A stretch of DNA of 38,666 nt, taken from NCBI GenBank assembly GCA_900549485.1, contig UROG01000024.1, positions 1 through 38,666 of the forward strand, in the 5' to 3' direction. Below are positions 16,014 through 22,404 of the stretch, in pieces. Position numbers and translations under genes: made by a program. The first letter of the stretch is position 1. Every line of letters starts with the position of its first letter. The notes under the pieces are model-generated. The model made no database searches and was not told the DNA's origin. It saw only the letters and a list, made by a program, of their open reading frames with translations. Source of the DNA: an uncultured Eubacteriales bacterium. GTDB lineage: Bacteria > Bacillota > Clostridia > Oscillospirales > Oscillospiraceae.

Positions 16014-18272
16014 TTATTTGACTGTAATGCTTGTGACAACGTGAGCGGTGTTCTCAAGCACGAACTCAACGGTATGCTTTCCGGTCTTGAGATCCTGAAG
16101 TATGGAAGCGGGAATGACGGCATTCTTTCCGTCCGTTTCCGCGCTGACCTTTACATGGTCGATCAGAACCTTTTTGATCTTGCCGGACATCTCATACTGC
16201 AAGCCGTTTTCGGAGCCTTTTGTCCATTCGATCTTCTCATCAGGAGCGACTTTGATGCTGGTCACAACAACGCTGCCGTTTTTGAGAACGAATCTGACGC
16301 TGTGGCTGCCTGCACTGAGCGCTTCGAGCGTGTCAGCTTCAAGCTCAGCGTACACGCCGTCGATAACGGCGTCGGCCTTGGCGTTGTCTATGGCAACATA
16401 GGAAATGGCGGCGCTCACTTCAAAGGTCAGTCCGTCTTCACTGCCCTTATACCAGACGCTGTTCGCGCCGTCAACGATGCTGACGGTGCTGCACATATAC
16501 CTGCATCCGGGGATGAATATGCTCTGACCGTTGAGGACGGCTCTGCCGTTGATGAAAATGAGCTTTCCGGTGGAATTGCCGACCGCTATATTCCCGGGGA
16601 GCGCTATTGCGCCGCCGGACTTGAGCATATTAACGAATGTGGGGGCGAACATTGAAGAACCGAGAGCCGACCAGGGAATGTTTTTGCCTGCCGAGTAGAT
16701 TTTACCCGCAGGATTGCTGATCTCGGCATAGTTGGTCTTTTCGTCGACATATTTTCCGACGTTCGTCGTGTAGTTGCCGCCGTCTACCGCAAGCTTTGCG
16801 CCGGCGTCTGCGGATATTTCACCGTTATAGAAGCCGTTGTGAAGATCTGCGGCAACTTCGGCGCCGCTGGCGCTGACCTTGCCGAGGACTACCCCAGTGG
16901 TGTCAACGTCAACATCGGAAGCGCCGGAAATGTCTATCGCGGTGTTGCCGGACTTTCCGGAATCGATGGTGGTTCTGCCGGTAACGTCCACATCGCCGCC
17001 GTTGATGTCGAGCACGGGAGATGCGGAACCGCTTCCGATAAGATTGACGTTCTTGATGTCAAGATCGGCAACGTCGGTCTCAACGACTGCGGCGTCGGCT
17101 TCCGAGGCGATGGTTCCGTTCTCAACGGTAACGGAGCCTTTGCCCGTAAGCTTTGCGGCGATTCCGGAAATGACCTTAAAGGTCTTCTTGCACAGGTCTA
17201 TGACTACGTTTTTGCCTTCGTCAACATCGACCTCAATGCCGTCTGAGCCTTCATAATCTTCCGTAAGCTCAACTTTTGCCTCCGTTGCTGCCGGATCGGC
17301 GTTGAAAATGGCATCTATGGCTTCCTTTACAGTCTTGAAGAACTGTCCCGCAGCCTTCCAGATGTTGCTGGAAGCGGCGGGGGGAGCCTGAACGACAGGC
17401 GCGGAAGCGCCGGCTTCGGCGGTTTCGGCCACGGTGTTTTCTTCTTCATCACCCTCAACGACCGCAACAGAAGCAGCGGCGGCGAGCATTACAGCGGGTT
17501 CCTCAGCGTCGGGTTCCTCAGCAGCAGGTTCCCCAGCGTCGGGTTCCTCAGCAGCGGGTTCCCCAGCGTCGGGTTCCTCAGCAGCGGGTTCCTCAGCGTC
17601 GGGTTCCTCAGCAGCGGGTTCTTCAGCGTCGGGTTCCTCAGCAGCGGGTTCCTCAACAGCGGGTTCTTCAGCGTCGGGTTCCTCAACAGCGGATTCCTCA
17701 GCGTCGGGTTCCTCGGCAGCAGGTTCCTCAGCGTCGGGTTCCTCAGCGGCAGGTTCCTCAGTGTCGGGTTCCTCAGTGGCAGATTCCTCAGCGTCGGGTT
17801 CCTCGGCAGCGGGTTCCTCAGCAGCAGGTTCCTTAGCGGCGGGTTCCTCGACAGCGGGTTCCTCAGCGCCGGGTTCCTCAGCAGCAGGTTCCTCAGCAGC
17901 GGGTTCCTCGACAGCGGGTGCTTCCACGGCAGGAGCGGATGCTTGCTCTTCAGCGGCTTTCCTTGCCGCTTCTTCCGCAGCCAGACGCGCTGCTTCCTCG
18001 GCGGCGAGACGGGCTGCTTCCTCTGCTGCTGCCTGCTCGGCTGCCGCAGCGGCAGCGGCCTGTGCAGCCAGCTCTTCAAGGCGCTTCTTTTCCTTCTCCT
18101 TGCGGATGCGTTCTGCTTCCTCCATCTGAGCCTGAAGCATAAGAGCCTCTTCAGGAGAAAGCTGATCCCAAGCTATTTCGTCAGCAAACGCGGCCGGGAG
18201 CATGGTGAATACCATGCAGACTGCAAGGCAAATTGCCGCTGCCTTGCGAAAAAACTTTTTAGGCTTTTTCAT
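16014..18272 (-). CDS. Large exported protein: coiled coil, Glu-Glu-Pro-Ala repeats, beta-helix-like region, two C-terminal beta domains
   Basis: 752 residues. Signal peptide at 1-30 (cleavage after AFA). Residues 41-115 are a charged, Ala-rich coiled coil (EEAARLAAEEAARLAAEE). Residues 121-260 are about 28 tandem pentapeptides of the A-E-E-P-x type, a wall-spanning-stalk-like composition. Residues ~330-520 have short repeated strands (VTVENGTI, LDIKNVNL, VDVTGRTTID) suggesting a right-handed beta helix. Residues ~595-752 are two copies of a ~75-residue domain, each opening W-x-K-G-S-E-x-G-L and ending HSVRFVLK or HTVEFVLE then VVTSI, common in clostridial surface proteins. There is no LPxTG motif or C-terminal TM, so attachment is unexplained. 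No ribosome site lies directly before the ATG; see the leader feature. Function unknown, probably a surface or adhesin-like protein. Confidence 0.85.
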   Translation of the reverse strand: MKKPKKFFRKAAAICLAVCMVFTMLPAAFADEIAWDQLSPEEALMLQAQMEEAERIRKEKEKKRLEELAAQAAAAAAAEQAAAEEAARLAAEEAARLAAEEAARKAAEEQASAPAVEAPAVEEPAAEEPAAEEPGAEEPAVEEPAAKEPAAEEPAAEEPDAEESATEEPDTEEPAAEEPDAEEPAAEEPDAEESAVEEPDAEEPAVEEPAAEEPDAEEPAAEEPDAEEPAAEEPDAGEPAAEEPDAGEPAAEEPDAEEPAVMLAAAASVAVVEGDEEENTVAETAEAGASAPVVQAPPAASSNIWKAAGQFFKTVKEAIDAIFNADPAATEAKVELTEDYEGSDGIEVDVDEGKNVVIDLCKKTFKVISGIAAKLTGKGSVTVENGTIASEADAAVVETDVADLDIKNVNLIGSGSASPVLDINGGDVDVTGRTTIDSGKSGNTAIDISGASDVDVDTTGVVLGKVSASGAEVAADLHNGFYNGEISADAGAKLAVDGGNYTTNVGKYVDEKTNYAEISNPAGKIYSAGKNIPWSALGSSMFAPTFVNMLKSGGAIALPGNIAVGNSTGKLIFINGRAVLNGQSIFIPGCRYMCSTVSIVDGANSVWYKGSEDGLTFEVSAAISYVAIDNAKADAVIDGVYAELEADTLEALSAGSHSVRFVLKNGSVVVTSIKVAPDEKIEWTKGSENGLQYEMSGKIKKVLIDHVKVSAETDGKNAVIPASILQDLKTGKHTVEFVLENTAHVVTSITVK
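17493..17912 (-). repeat. 15/30-nt tandem repeats coding for A-E-E-P-x pentapeptides
   Basis: About 28 units of 15 nt occur in higher-order 30-nt pairs (EEPAA-EEPDA), varying mainly in the fifth residue and occasionally Pro to Ser. Two other frames stay open across it purely because of the repeat composition. Confidence 0.9.
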
Positions 18273-18329
18273 GGTTTTTGCTGTAAAAGCATAGGAGTTT
18301 ACCTGTACCTTTTACAGCTCACTCCTTTC
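18273..18329 (-). promoter_or_regulatory. Hairpin-bridged ribosome binding site with anti-Shine-Dalgarno loop
   Basis: Read on the minus strand: AGGAGT (18326-18321), then GA, then GCTGTAAAAG (18318-18309), a 19-nt loop, CTTTTACAGC (18289-18280), seven A/C bases, and the ATG at 18272. The two 10-nt arms are perfectly complementary. With the hairpin unfolded the Shine-Dalgarno is ~50 nt from the start; folded, the unpaired spacing is ~10 nt. The loop holds ACTCCT (18296-18291), a perfect complement of AGGAGT, so a pseudoknot could hide the site. The sequence is seen directly; the switching role is inference. Confidence 0.6.
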
Positions 18330-18612
18330 ATTATGAAATTGTGTCATGATCCTTGTGATAGATCCCTCCTCCTTTGCGGATCCGTCCTCTCGAAATTGTC
18401 ACGGAGAACTCATGCGGCGCAGAACGGCGCGATCACTCTCCGATGACGCAAAGTTGAAGCTGAACGCGGACTCGAGACCCGCCCCGCCGGACGGCAGCCG
18501 TTACGCGGCGGGCAGGCATGGTCATCCGCGGACATATTCCGCGTGGGTATACAGGATATAAACGATTGAAAAGAGACGTTCTGCGCAAACGTTACGGCAG
18601 ACAACTCTATTC
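18330..18612 (-). promoter_or_regulatory. Long structured 5' leader of the repeat-rich surface gene
   Basis: From the promoter at 18619-18646 to the ATG at 18272 is ~340 nt with no gene. On the minus strand it contains a GC-rich stem (CCCGCCG…CGGCGGG with an inner ACGG/CCGT), a CGCGG/CCGCG hairpin, and a Shine-Dalgarno-like AAAGGAGGAGGG near 18360-18380 followed by no convincing ORF. I cannot match it to a known riboswitch class. Confidence 0.45.
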
Positions 18613-18618
18613 ATAAAT

Positions 18619-18646
18619 AGTATAGCATAAAGGAAAATATTTACAA
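18619..18646 (-). promoter_or_regulatory. Promoter of the leader and repeat-rich surface gene
   Basis: On the minus strand TTGTAA (18646-18641), a 16-nt spacer, and TATACT (18624-18619). Confidence 0.55.
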
Positions 18647-18671
18647 GAGGAGGATTGTAAATAATCGTCGA

Positions 18672-18710
18672 AAGCAAAAGCAGCCTGAATGGCTCAGACT
18701 GCTCTTGCTT
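18672..18710 (-). terminator. Terminator of SH3-like gene copy A
   Basis: A 12-bp stem with one G-U pair (18672-18683 with 18699-18710), plus inner CTGA/TCAG pairing, lies 23 nt past the stop codon. The T tract after it is weak. Confidence 0.6.
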
Positions 18711-18732
18711 GTAACTATTAACTATTAAATTA

Positions 18733-19566
18733 TCACGGCATATCGCCCGGATCAGGGTCGGTATTGCCTCCGCCGCCGGGAATATCGCCGCCGCCGGGGT
18801 TATCGCCGCCGCCGGGGTTATCGCCGCCGCCGGGGTTATCGGGCTCTACCTCTGCGGCAGCCTTCGGAGTGTAGGGATTCGGCCAGAGAGTGTAGTCCAC
18901 CTCGGCGTCAAGAGCTAAGTCCTTTGCAATATAGCCCTCGAAAGAATCGTTCTTGACAAGGTAGCAGTATCCCAGATCGGCAAGCACGGTAAATTCGGTA
19001 TTCTTTCTCACCCAAGTCGCGTTGGAGTCGCCGTGGGGGAGCATACGGGAATCGAAAACGATTTTGCCGGTCGCATCGCGGAGCCAGGGGTTATTGAAAA
19101 CGAGAGTGTTGGGAGCAGAGTAGCAGGTCCATGACTGATACTCCTCATCGCCGTCAAAGCGGAGGAAGCGGGTCTCGATCTCACCCTCAATGTCGTTTAC
19201 TCTGACCTTGGTGAACTCTTCACCGCGTTCGATAACCTCGACGGTATCTCCCTGCTTGAGCATTTCGGCAAAGACCTCGGCGCGTTCGGGGCGAACCTGC
19301 GCCTTGCAGGAGGCGGGGAAGATGTTGAGCCATCTTGCGTCGGCAAGTCCCTCAACACCGTTTGCGGTTCTGACCTTGAGATACCCGTCTGAATTTTCCA
19401 GCACCTCAAGGATCTGATTCATTCCGGCATAGTCGAGACAGAGCGGAGCTTCCGGTATGATAACGACGGCGGTTTCGACCTGCTCGCCTTCGTCGGCAAA
19501 GCACTGCGCAAGACCGCAGGAGCAGATCATTACCAGACATAAAATAAGCGCTGCAAATCTTTTCAT
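18733..19566 (-). CDS. Exported SH3-like repeat protein, copy A, with Gly-rich tail
   Basis: 277 residues. Signal peptide at ~1-25, ending FA before DEGEQ. Three SH3-like beta segments follow: ~48-80 (ILEVLENSDGYLKVRTANG…), ~105-145 (GDTVEVIERGEEFTKVRV) and ~190-225 (TEFTVLADLGYCYLVKND), the pattern of bacterial SH3 domains that bind cell wall or ligands outside the cell. The C-terminus is a low-complexity tail of PGGGD repeats. AAAGGAG lies 8 nt before the ATG. The near-identical copy B lies at 21503-22267, differing mostly in the tail. No catalytic domain is present. Function unknown; a wall-associated role is inferred. Confidence 0.85.
   Translation of the reverse strand: MKRFAALILCLVMICSCGLAQCFADEGEQVETAVVIIPEAPLCLDYAGMNQILEVLENSDGYLKVRTANGVEGLADARWLNIFPASCKAQVRPERAEVFAEMLKQGDTVEVIERGEEFTKVRVNDIEGEIETRFLRFDGDEEYQSWTCYSAPNTLVFNNPWLRDATGKIVFDSRMLPHGDSNATWVRKNTEFTVLADLGYCYLVKNDSFEGYIAKDLALDAEVDYTLWPNPYTPKAAAEVEPDNPGGGDNPGGGDNPGGGDIPGGGGNTDPDPGDMP
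18777..18841 (-). repeat. Short GC-rich tandem repeat coding for the PGGGD tail
   Basis: Four consecutive units coding for N/I-P-G-G-G-D. They are present in copy A only; copy B has an unrelated GDGDGD tail. Confidence 0.75.
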
Positions 19567-19674
19567 GAATTTTTCTCCTTTTCAAATTTTGGAATTGCCT
19601 GTTATTGTTAATATAACCGCAGACCGGGTAAAAGTCAACACGAATACGGCTGCTGTTCGAAAAAATAAACAGCC
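18871..19674 (-). repeat. 804-bp direct repeat, copy A
   Basis: It matches 21572-22375 base for base, with about 14 differences counted by eye. It covers most of the SH3-like gene, its ribosome site, promoter and the upstream AAATAAACAGCC arm. Similarity stops abruptly at both ends. Confidence 0.9.
19610..19638 (-). promoter_or_regulatory. Promoter of SH3-like gene copy A
   Basis: On the minus strand TTGACT (19638-19633), a 17-nt spacer, and TATATT (19615-19610). Copy B has the same promoter. Confidence 0.75.
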
Positions 19675-19683
19675 CAAAAGTGG

Positions 19684-19705
19684 GCGGTGTCCGTAAAACA
19701 GTAAT
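19684..19705 (+). repeat. Left inverted repeat of the element
   Basis: It matches the reverse complement of 21447-21468 at 17 of 22 positions, including an uninterrupted ACAGTAAT at the inner end. A third copy of the CGTAAAAyAGTAAT core lies at 21425-21438. Confidence 0.6.
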
Positions 19706-19718
19706 ATTTGAATTTCTT

Positions 19719-19750
19719 GGAACAGGCATGATTTCGGCCATGCCTGTTCC
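19719..19750. terminator. Perfect 12-bp hairpin at the end of the recombinase relic
   Basis: GGAACAGGCATG and its exact complement are separated by 8 nt, directly past the recognisable recombinase C-terminus. No T run follows on the minus strand. It may be a terminator or an end structure of the element. Confidence 0.5.
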
Positions 19751-19977
19751 GCTTTTATCAGTTCATCCACGGGAATGTAGCCAACAAGGTTATATTCGAT
19801 ATGTACCTTCTGTTTGCGCTTGCCGCTGGACTTGTCCGGCGCCTCCACATAAACCGCCTTTACAAGCTCTCAGAGGGCGTATGGTGTGAGTTCTGTGAGG
19901 TCGATATATCTGTGTGCCATTTGAACAAACTGCTCAAGATTTTCTATCTGTCGTTCATGTACTTCGACTTCTTTTTG
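19725..19977 (-). pseudogene. Relic of a large serine recombinase C-terminus (DUF4368)
   Basis: In one minus-strand frame the codons read V-E-V-H-E-R-Q-I-E-N-L-E-Q-F, then HRYIDLTELTPYAL, a TGA at 19870-19872 where Arg is expected, then ELVKAVYVEAPDKSSG, QKVHIEYNLVGYIPV and DELIKAEQA. This is the pattern of the C-terminal domain of TnpX-like large serine recombinases: LTELTP…RELV, then I-x-Y-x-x-V-G. The catalytic N-terminal domain is missing and the frame is broken upstream. Only ~80 codons remain, so it cannot function. Confidence 0.7.
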
Positions 19978-20061
19978 CAGATTTTATCAAAGCTTCTTCT
20001 TTTTCATCTACGAAGAACCTTACCTGTATCGGTCGCTTGCGGTTTCTGTTATCTGCTGTTA
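19955..20061 (-). pseudogene. Possible relic of a mobilisation (MobC-like) gene start
   Basis: A minus-strand frame reads N-R-K-R-P-I-Q-V-R-F-F-V-D-E-K-E-E-A-L-I. This resembles the N-terminus of relaxosome MobC proteins (NRKR…I.V.F.V.E.E…I). It lacks a start codon upstream and stops at TGA 19955-19957. The match is short. Confidence 0.35.
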
Positions 20062-20089
20062 GATATTGCCTCTATTATGCACAGCTATA

Positions 20090-20722
20090 TTACTTCAACT
20101 TCATAAAAAATTGATCTCGCAAATTCTTTAAGTCATTGGGGTATAAAGATACCAATTTATATCCATTTTGTGCGTATAGCGGCTCTTTCCATTGCTTGTA
20201 TTGGATGTATTTTTCATTATTGACCATACCCCAAAATTCTATGTACGCATCTTGCTCGGGCAAATAGAAATCGCAATGTGCGGTTACTTCTCCAAACATA
20301 ACAGCACGTTCATAATCAAAAGCGATATTGTTGGCGTATAGCCAATTTGCAATGCATAATTCGGAAAGGGATCTCACATACACACCATTATCACAGCGAT
20401 ACTCGGTGGGGTACTTACGTCTCGGATCAGTAATGCAAACTTGAGATGTAGTATCCTTATAATCGGGAACTGACATCTTTATGCTTTTCGCCCAATCTCC
20501 ATGCTCGTAAATAGCAACAGCCCACTCAATGCGAATGTTTGTACCATTTGGGGACATTTGCATTGGACAATCCCAATTCTGATGAATACGTTCAAAGATG
20601 TCTTTTCGAGATTGATCCTTAGCATACTCGAACAGGTCATCTTGATACATTCGCCAGAAATTATCACCGATATTTTCTAACGCATATGACAAACTATAAT
20701 TCTTTCCGTTGTATTTGGGCAT
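20090..20722 (-). CDS. PD-(D/E)XK nuclease-superfamily-like protein
   Basis: 210 residues. The C-terminal half looks like a restriction-endonuclease-like fold: VRSLSELCIANWLYANNI (helix, with the conserved S-E), YE at ~140, then D in AHCDFYLPE, E in YIEFWG, and K in YKQWK, ending with a LVSLYPNDL strand. The spacing is that of PD-(D/E)XK nucleases found alone on mobile elements or attached to helicases. The N-terminal ~100 residues are not recognised. GAGGTG lies 5 nt before the ATG. It is the only intact gene in the AT-rich element. It could be a defence or homing-type cargo gene; that is inference. Confidence 0.72.
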   Translation of the reverse strand: MPKYNGKNYSLSYALENIGDNFWRMYQDDLFEYAKDQSRKDIFERIHQNWDCPMQMSPNGTNIRIEWAVAIYEHGDWAKSIKMSVPDYKDTTSQVCITDPRRKYPTEYRCDNGVYVRSLSELCIANWLYANNIAFDYERAVMFGEVTAHCDFYLPEQDAYIEFWGMVNNEKYIQYKQWKEPLYAQNGYKLVSLYPNDLKNLRDQFFMKLK

Positions 20723-20900
20723 ATGTCCACCTCTATTTTATTGTTTGTTTTGTCGATGAGCTTCATCATTTGCTCTAATTCCTCGGCATCTGATAACGCG
20801 ACCATTGTGATGATACTTTCCAGTTTGTTTGTACTACTTGACACTCTTTCACATGACGGAGCCATGAGGAAAAGAGCGATTCTACCATTTCTATTTTCAT
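20677..20900 (-). pseudogene. Frameshifted small gene upstream of the nuclease-like gene
   Basis: An ATG at 20900 with GGGGGA 5 nt upstream opens a frame beginning M-K-I-E-M-V-E-S-L-F, continuing SWLRHVKECQVVQTNWK and stopping at 20775-20777. This resembles the start of proteins I recall from nuclease/defence-like loci. The adjacent frame then carries VALSDAEELEQMMKLIDK and stops at 20677, inside the nuclease-like gene. One frameshift near 20800 would join them. The reconstruction is tentative, but a promoter lies directly upstream. Confidence 0.45.
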
Positions 20901-20940
20901 ATTTGTCCCCCGATTTTCAAAGTAAACACTCAAAGCTATT

Positions 20941-20983
20941 TGTGTGTACACACATTCTTATACATGGTTTTCGTAGTGTTTTC
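20941..20983 (-). promoter_or_regulatory. Promoter with palindrome at the predicted transcript start
   Basis: On the minus strand TTGAAA (20983-20978), a 17-nt spacer and TATAAG (20960-20955). The perfect 10-bp palindrome TGTGTACACA (20941-20950) sits over the expected start point and is a possible repressor operator. The 20901-21031 stretch holds nothing else. Confidence 0.5.
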
Positions 20984-21031
20984 AAGATGATACGAGAAAA
21001 TTCATCACATTAAAGTGTAACATTTTTAAGA

Positions 21032-21060
21032 ACACGCCCCAAGATGGCCGTGGGGCGTGT
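21032..21060 (-). terminator. Terminator after the DUF6061 relic
   Basis: A perfect 10-bp GC-rich stem (21032-21041 with 21051-21060) lies just past the reconstructed stop codon. On the minus strand it is followed by TCTTAAAAA. Confidence 0.65.
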
Positions 21061-21065
21061 GAGAA

Positions 21066-21313
21066 TCAATCAAGAGATTTGTGTTCTGTTACTGTTTTTA
21101 GGTAGGCTTCGGGATTGTCGTTGAGTATCAGATCGCGATGTATGCAATCGGGTCATTGTAGATAAGATAGTCAAGCTCTGACCGCTGATACATATTGTCA
21201 GCTACCTCATTTTCAACCGCAATAGTATCAATGGCAATTATAGTGCCGTCTGAGAACTTTAGCTCCACGTAGACCGTATCAAAGTTAAACTCGCATAATA
21301 ATATGCGTTTCAT
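21066..21313 (-). pseudogene. DUF6061 family gene, frameshifted
   Basis: From ATG 21313 the frame reads M-K-R-I-L-L-C-E-F-N, then VELKFSDGTIIAIDTIAVE, NEVADNMYQRSELDYLIYN and DPIAY, matching small clostridial DUF6061 proteins. It then stops early at 21128. The expected ending is intact in another frame: DLILNDNPEAYLK, TVTEHKSLD and TGA at 21066-21068. A 2-nt insertion (or 1-nt loss) near 21140 explains this. A 21-nt-longer TTG start is possible. DUF6061 genes commonly occur on clostridial mobile elements; function unknown. Confidence 0.75.
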
Positions 21314-21348
21314 TGTAAACCACAGTAATTTCAATGGTTTTTAGATAG

Positions 21349-21391
21349 AAAAAGAACGATGTTGAGTCTTTCGACACGACATTGTTCTTTT
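21349..21391. terminator. Hairpin terminator near the right end of the element
   Basis: A long imperfect stem (21350-21368 with 21373-21391) with a TTTC/GAAA loop and A/T-run ends. T runs follow on both strands, so it could insulate the element in either direction. Confidence 0.6.
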
Positions 21392-21446
21392 CGTAGTCGT
21401 TTTCCAACCCTGTCAGACAGATGCCGTAAAATAGTAATTTTTTAGA

Positions 21447-21468
21447 ATTACTGTCTTACGAGCACCCG
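21447..21468 (-). repeat. Right inverted repeat of the element
   Basis: Partner of 19684-19705 (17 of 22 positions). It also pairs with 21425-21438 to form a local hairpin at the element end. Confidence 0.6.
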
Positions 21469-21502
21469 TCTAATTCAGGCTGTTTATTTTGACATTTTGA
21501 AA

Positions 21503-22267
21503 TCAGAGTTTAGGAGGCGTCCATTCGCCGTCACCGTCGCCGTCACCGGCTGCGGCAGGAGTTCCCAAAACGTAGGGATTCGGCCAGAGAGTGTAATCTA
21601 CCTCGGTGTCAAGAGCATAGTCCTTTGCGATATAGCCCTCGAAAGAATCGTTCTTGACAAGGCAGCAGTATCCCAGATCGGCAAGCACGGTAAATTCGGT
21701 ATTCTTTCTCACCCAAGTCGCGTTGGAGTCGCCGTGGGGGAGCATACGGGAATCGAAAACGATTTTGCCGGTCGCATCGCGGAGCCAGGGGTTATTGAAA
21801 ACGAGAGTGTTGGGAGCAGAGTAGCAGGTCCATGACTGATACTCCTCATCGCCGTCAAAGCGGAGGAAGCGGGTCTCGATCTCACCCTCAATGTCGTTTA
21901 CTCTGACCTTGGTGAACTCTTCACCGCGTTCGATAACCTCGACGGTATCTCCCTGCTTGAGCATTTCGGCAAAGACCTCGGCGCGTTCGGGGCGAACCTG
22001 CGCCTTGCAGGAGGCGGGGAAGATGTTGAGCCATCTTGCGTCGGCAAGTCCCTCAACACCGTTTGCGGTTCTGACCTTGAGATACCCGTCTGAATTTTCC
22101 AGCACCTCAAGGATCTGATTCATTCCGGCATAGTCGAGACAGAGCGGAGCTTCCGGTATGATAACGACGGCGGTTTCGACCTGCTCGCCTTCGTCGGCAA
22201 AGCACTGCGCAAGACCGCAGGAGCAGATCATTACCAGACATAAAATAAGCGCTGAAAATCTTTTCAT
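21503..22267 (-). CDS. Exported SH3-like repeat protein, copy B
   Basis: 254 residues, nearly identical to copy A (18733-19566) through the signal peptide and all three SH3-like segments. The differences are few: Ser for Ala at position 5, Cys for Tyr in the third segment, and two changes shortly after. After VDYTLWPNPY the tails diverge completely: here a short Ala/Gly/Asp tail (GDGDGDGEW) ending TPPKL, against PGGGD repeats in copy A. The same ribosome site lies 8 nt from the ATG. The terminator expected after it appears to have been split by the inserted element; the right arm is at 21478-21490. Confidence 0.85.
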   Translation of the reverse strand: MKRFSALILCLVMICSCGLAQCFADEGEQVETAVVIIPEAPLCLDYAGMNQILEVLENSDGYLKVRTANGVEGLADARWLNIFPASCKAQVRPERAEVFAEMLKQGDTVEVIERGEEFTKVRVNDIEGEIETRFLRFDGDEEYQSWTCYSAPNTLVFNNPWLRDATGKIVFDSRMLPHGDSNATWVRKNTEFTVLADLGYCCLVKNDSFEGYIAKDYALDTEVDYTLWPNPYVLGTPAAAGDGDGDGEWTPPKL

Positions 22268-22375
22268 GAATTTTTCTCCTTTTCAAATTTTGGAATTGCG
22301 TATCATTGTTAATATAACTGCAGACCGAATAAAAGTCAACACGAATACGGCTGCTGTTCGAAAAAATAAACAGCC
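21572..22375 (-). repeat. 804-bp direct repeat, copy B
   Basis: Partner of 18871-19674 at an offset of exactly 2701 nt with no gaps seen. Confidence 0.9.
22311..22339 (-). promoter_or_regulatory. Promoter of SH3-like gene copy B
   Basis: On the minus strand TTGACT (22339-22334), a 17-nt spacer and TATATT (22316-22311). Confidence 0.75.
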
Positions 22376-22396
22376 TGAAAATTCAGACTGTTTATT
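22365..22396 (-). terminator. Terminator of rpsU
   Basis: AATAAACAG and CTGTTTATT arms (22365-22373, 22388-22396) with an inner CTGA/TCAG pair lie 8 nt past the rpsU stop. This is the intact equivalent of the terminator split by the element at 19660-19674 and 21478-21490. Confidence 0.85.
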
Positions 22397-22404
22397 ATCG
22401 GTAA

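Larger units (their letters stand above)
19675..21477. mobile_element. Decayed mobilisable element inserted between the SH3-like duplicates
   Basis: About 1.8 kb, clearly more AT-rich than its surroundings. Near its ends it carries imperfect inverted repeats (19684-19705 and 21447-21468, 17 of 22 positions). It contains minus-strand relics: the C-terminus of a large serine recombinase (DUF4368 region), a possible MobC start, a frameshifted DUF6061 gene, a frameshifted small gene, and one intact nuclease-like gene. Such genes are typical of clostridial mobilisable elements. The flanks AAATAAACAGCC (left) and GGCTGTTTATTT (right) would form a terminator if rejoined. Boundaries are good to ±10 nt. 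Confidence 0.65.

Noticed and set aside
17434..18129. A plus-strand Ser/Ala/Gly-repeat open frame opposite the Glu/Pro repeat region
   Set aside because: It is produced by the 15-nt repeat read on the other strand. The minus strand has the signal peptide, domains and terminator.
18421..18520. GACGCAAAG-like sequence on the plus strand suggesting a c-di-GMP riboswitch
   Set aside because: The other core elements (GGCAAACC and the matching stems) are missing and no plus-strand gene follows.
20723..21013. A plus-strand 96-codon hydrophobic frame in the AT-rich element
   Set aside because: It is opposite a frameshifted gene with its own ribosome site and promoter, and the hydrophobicity comes from AT-rich antisense codons.
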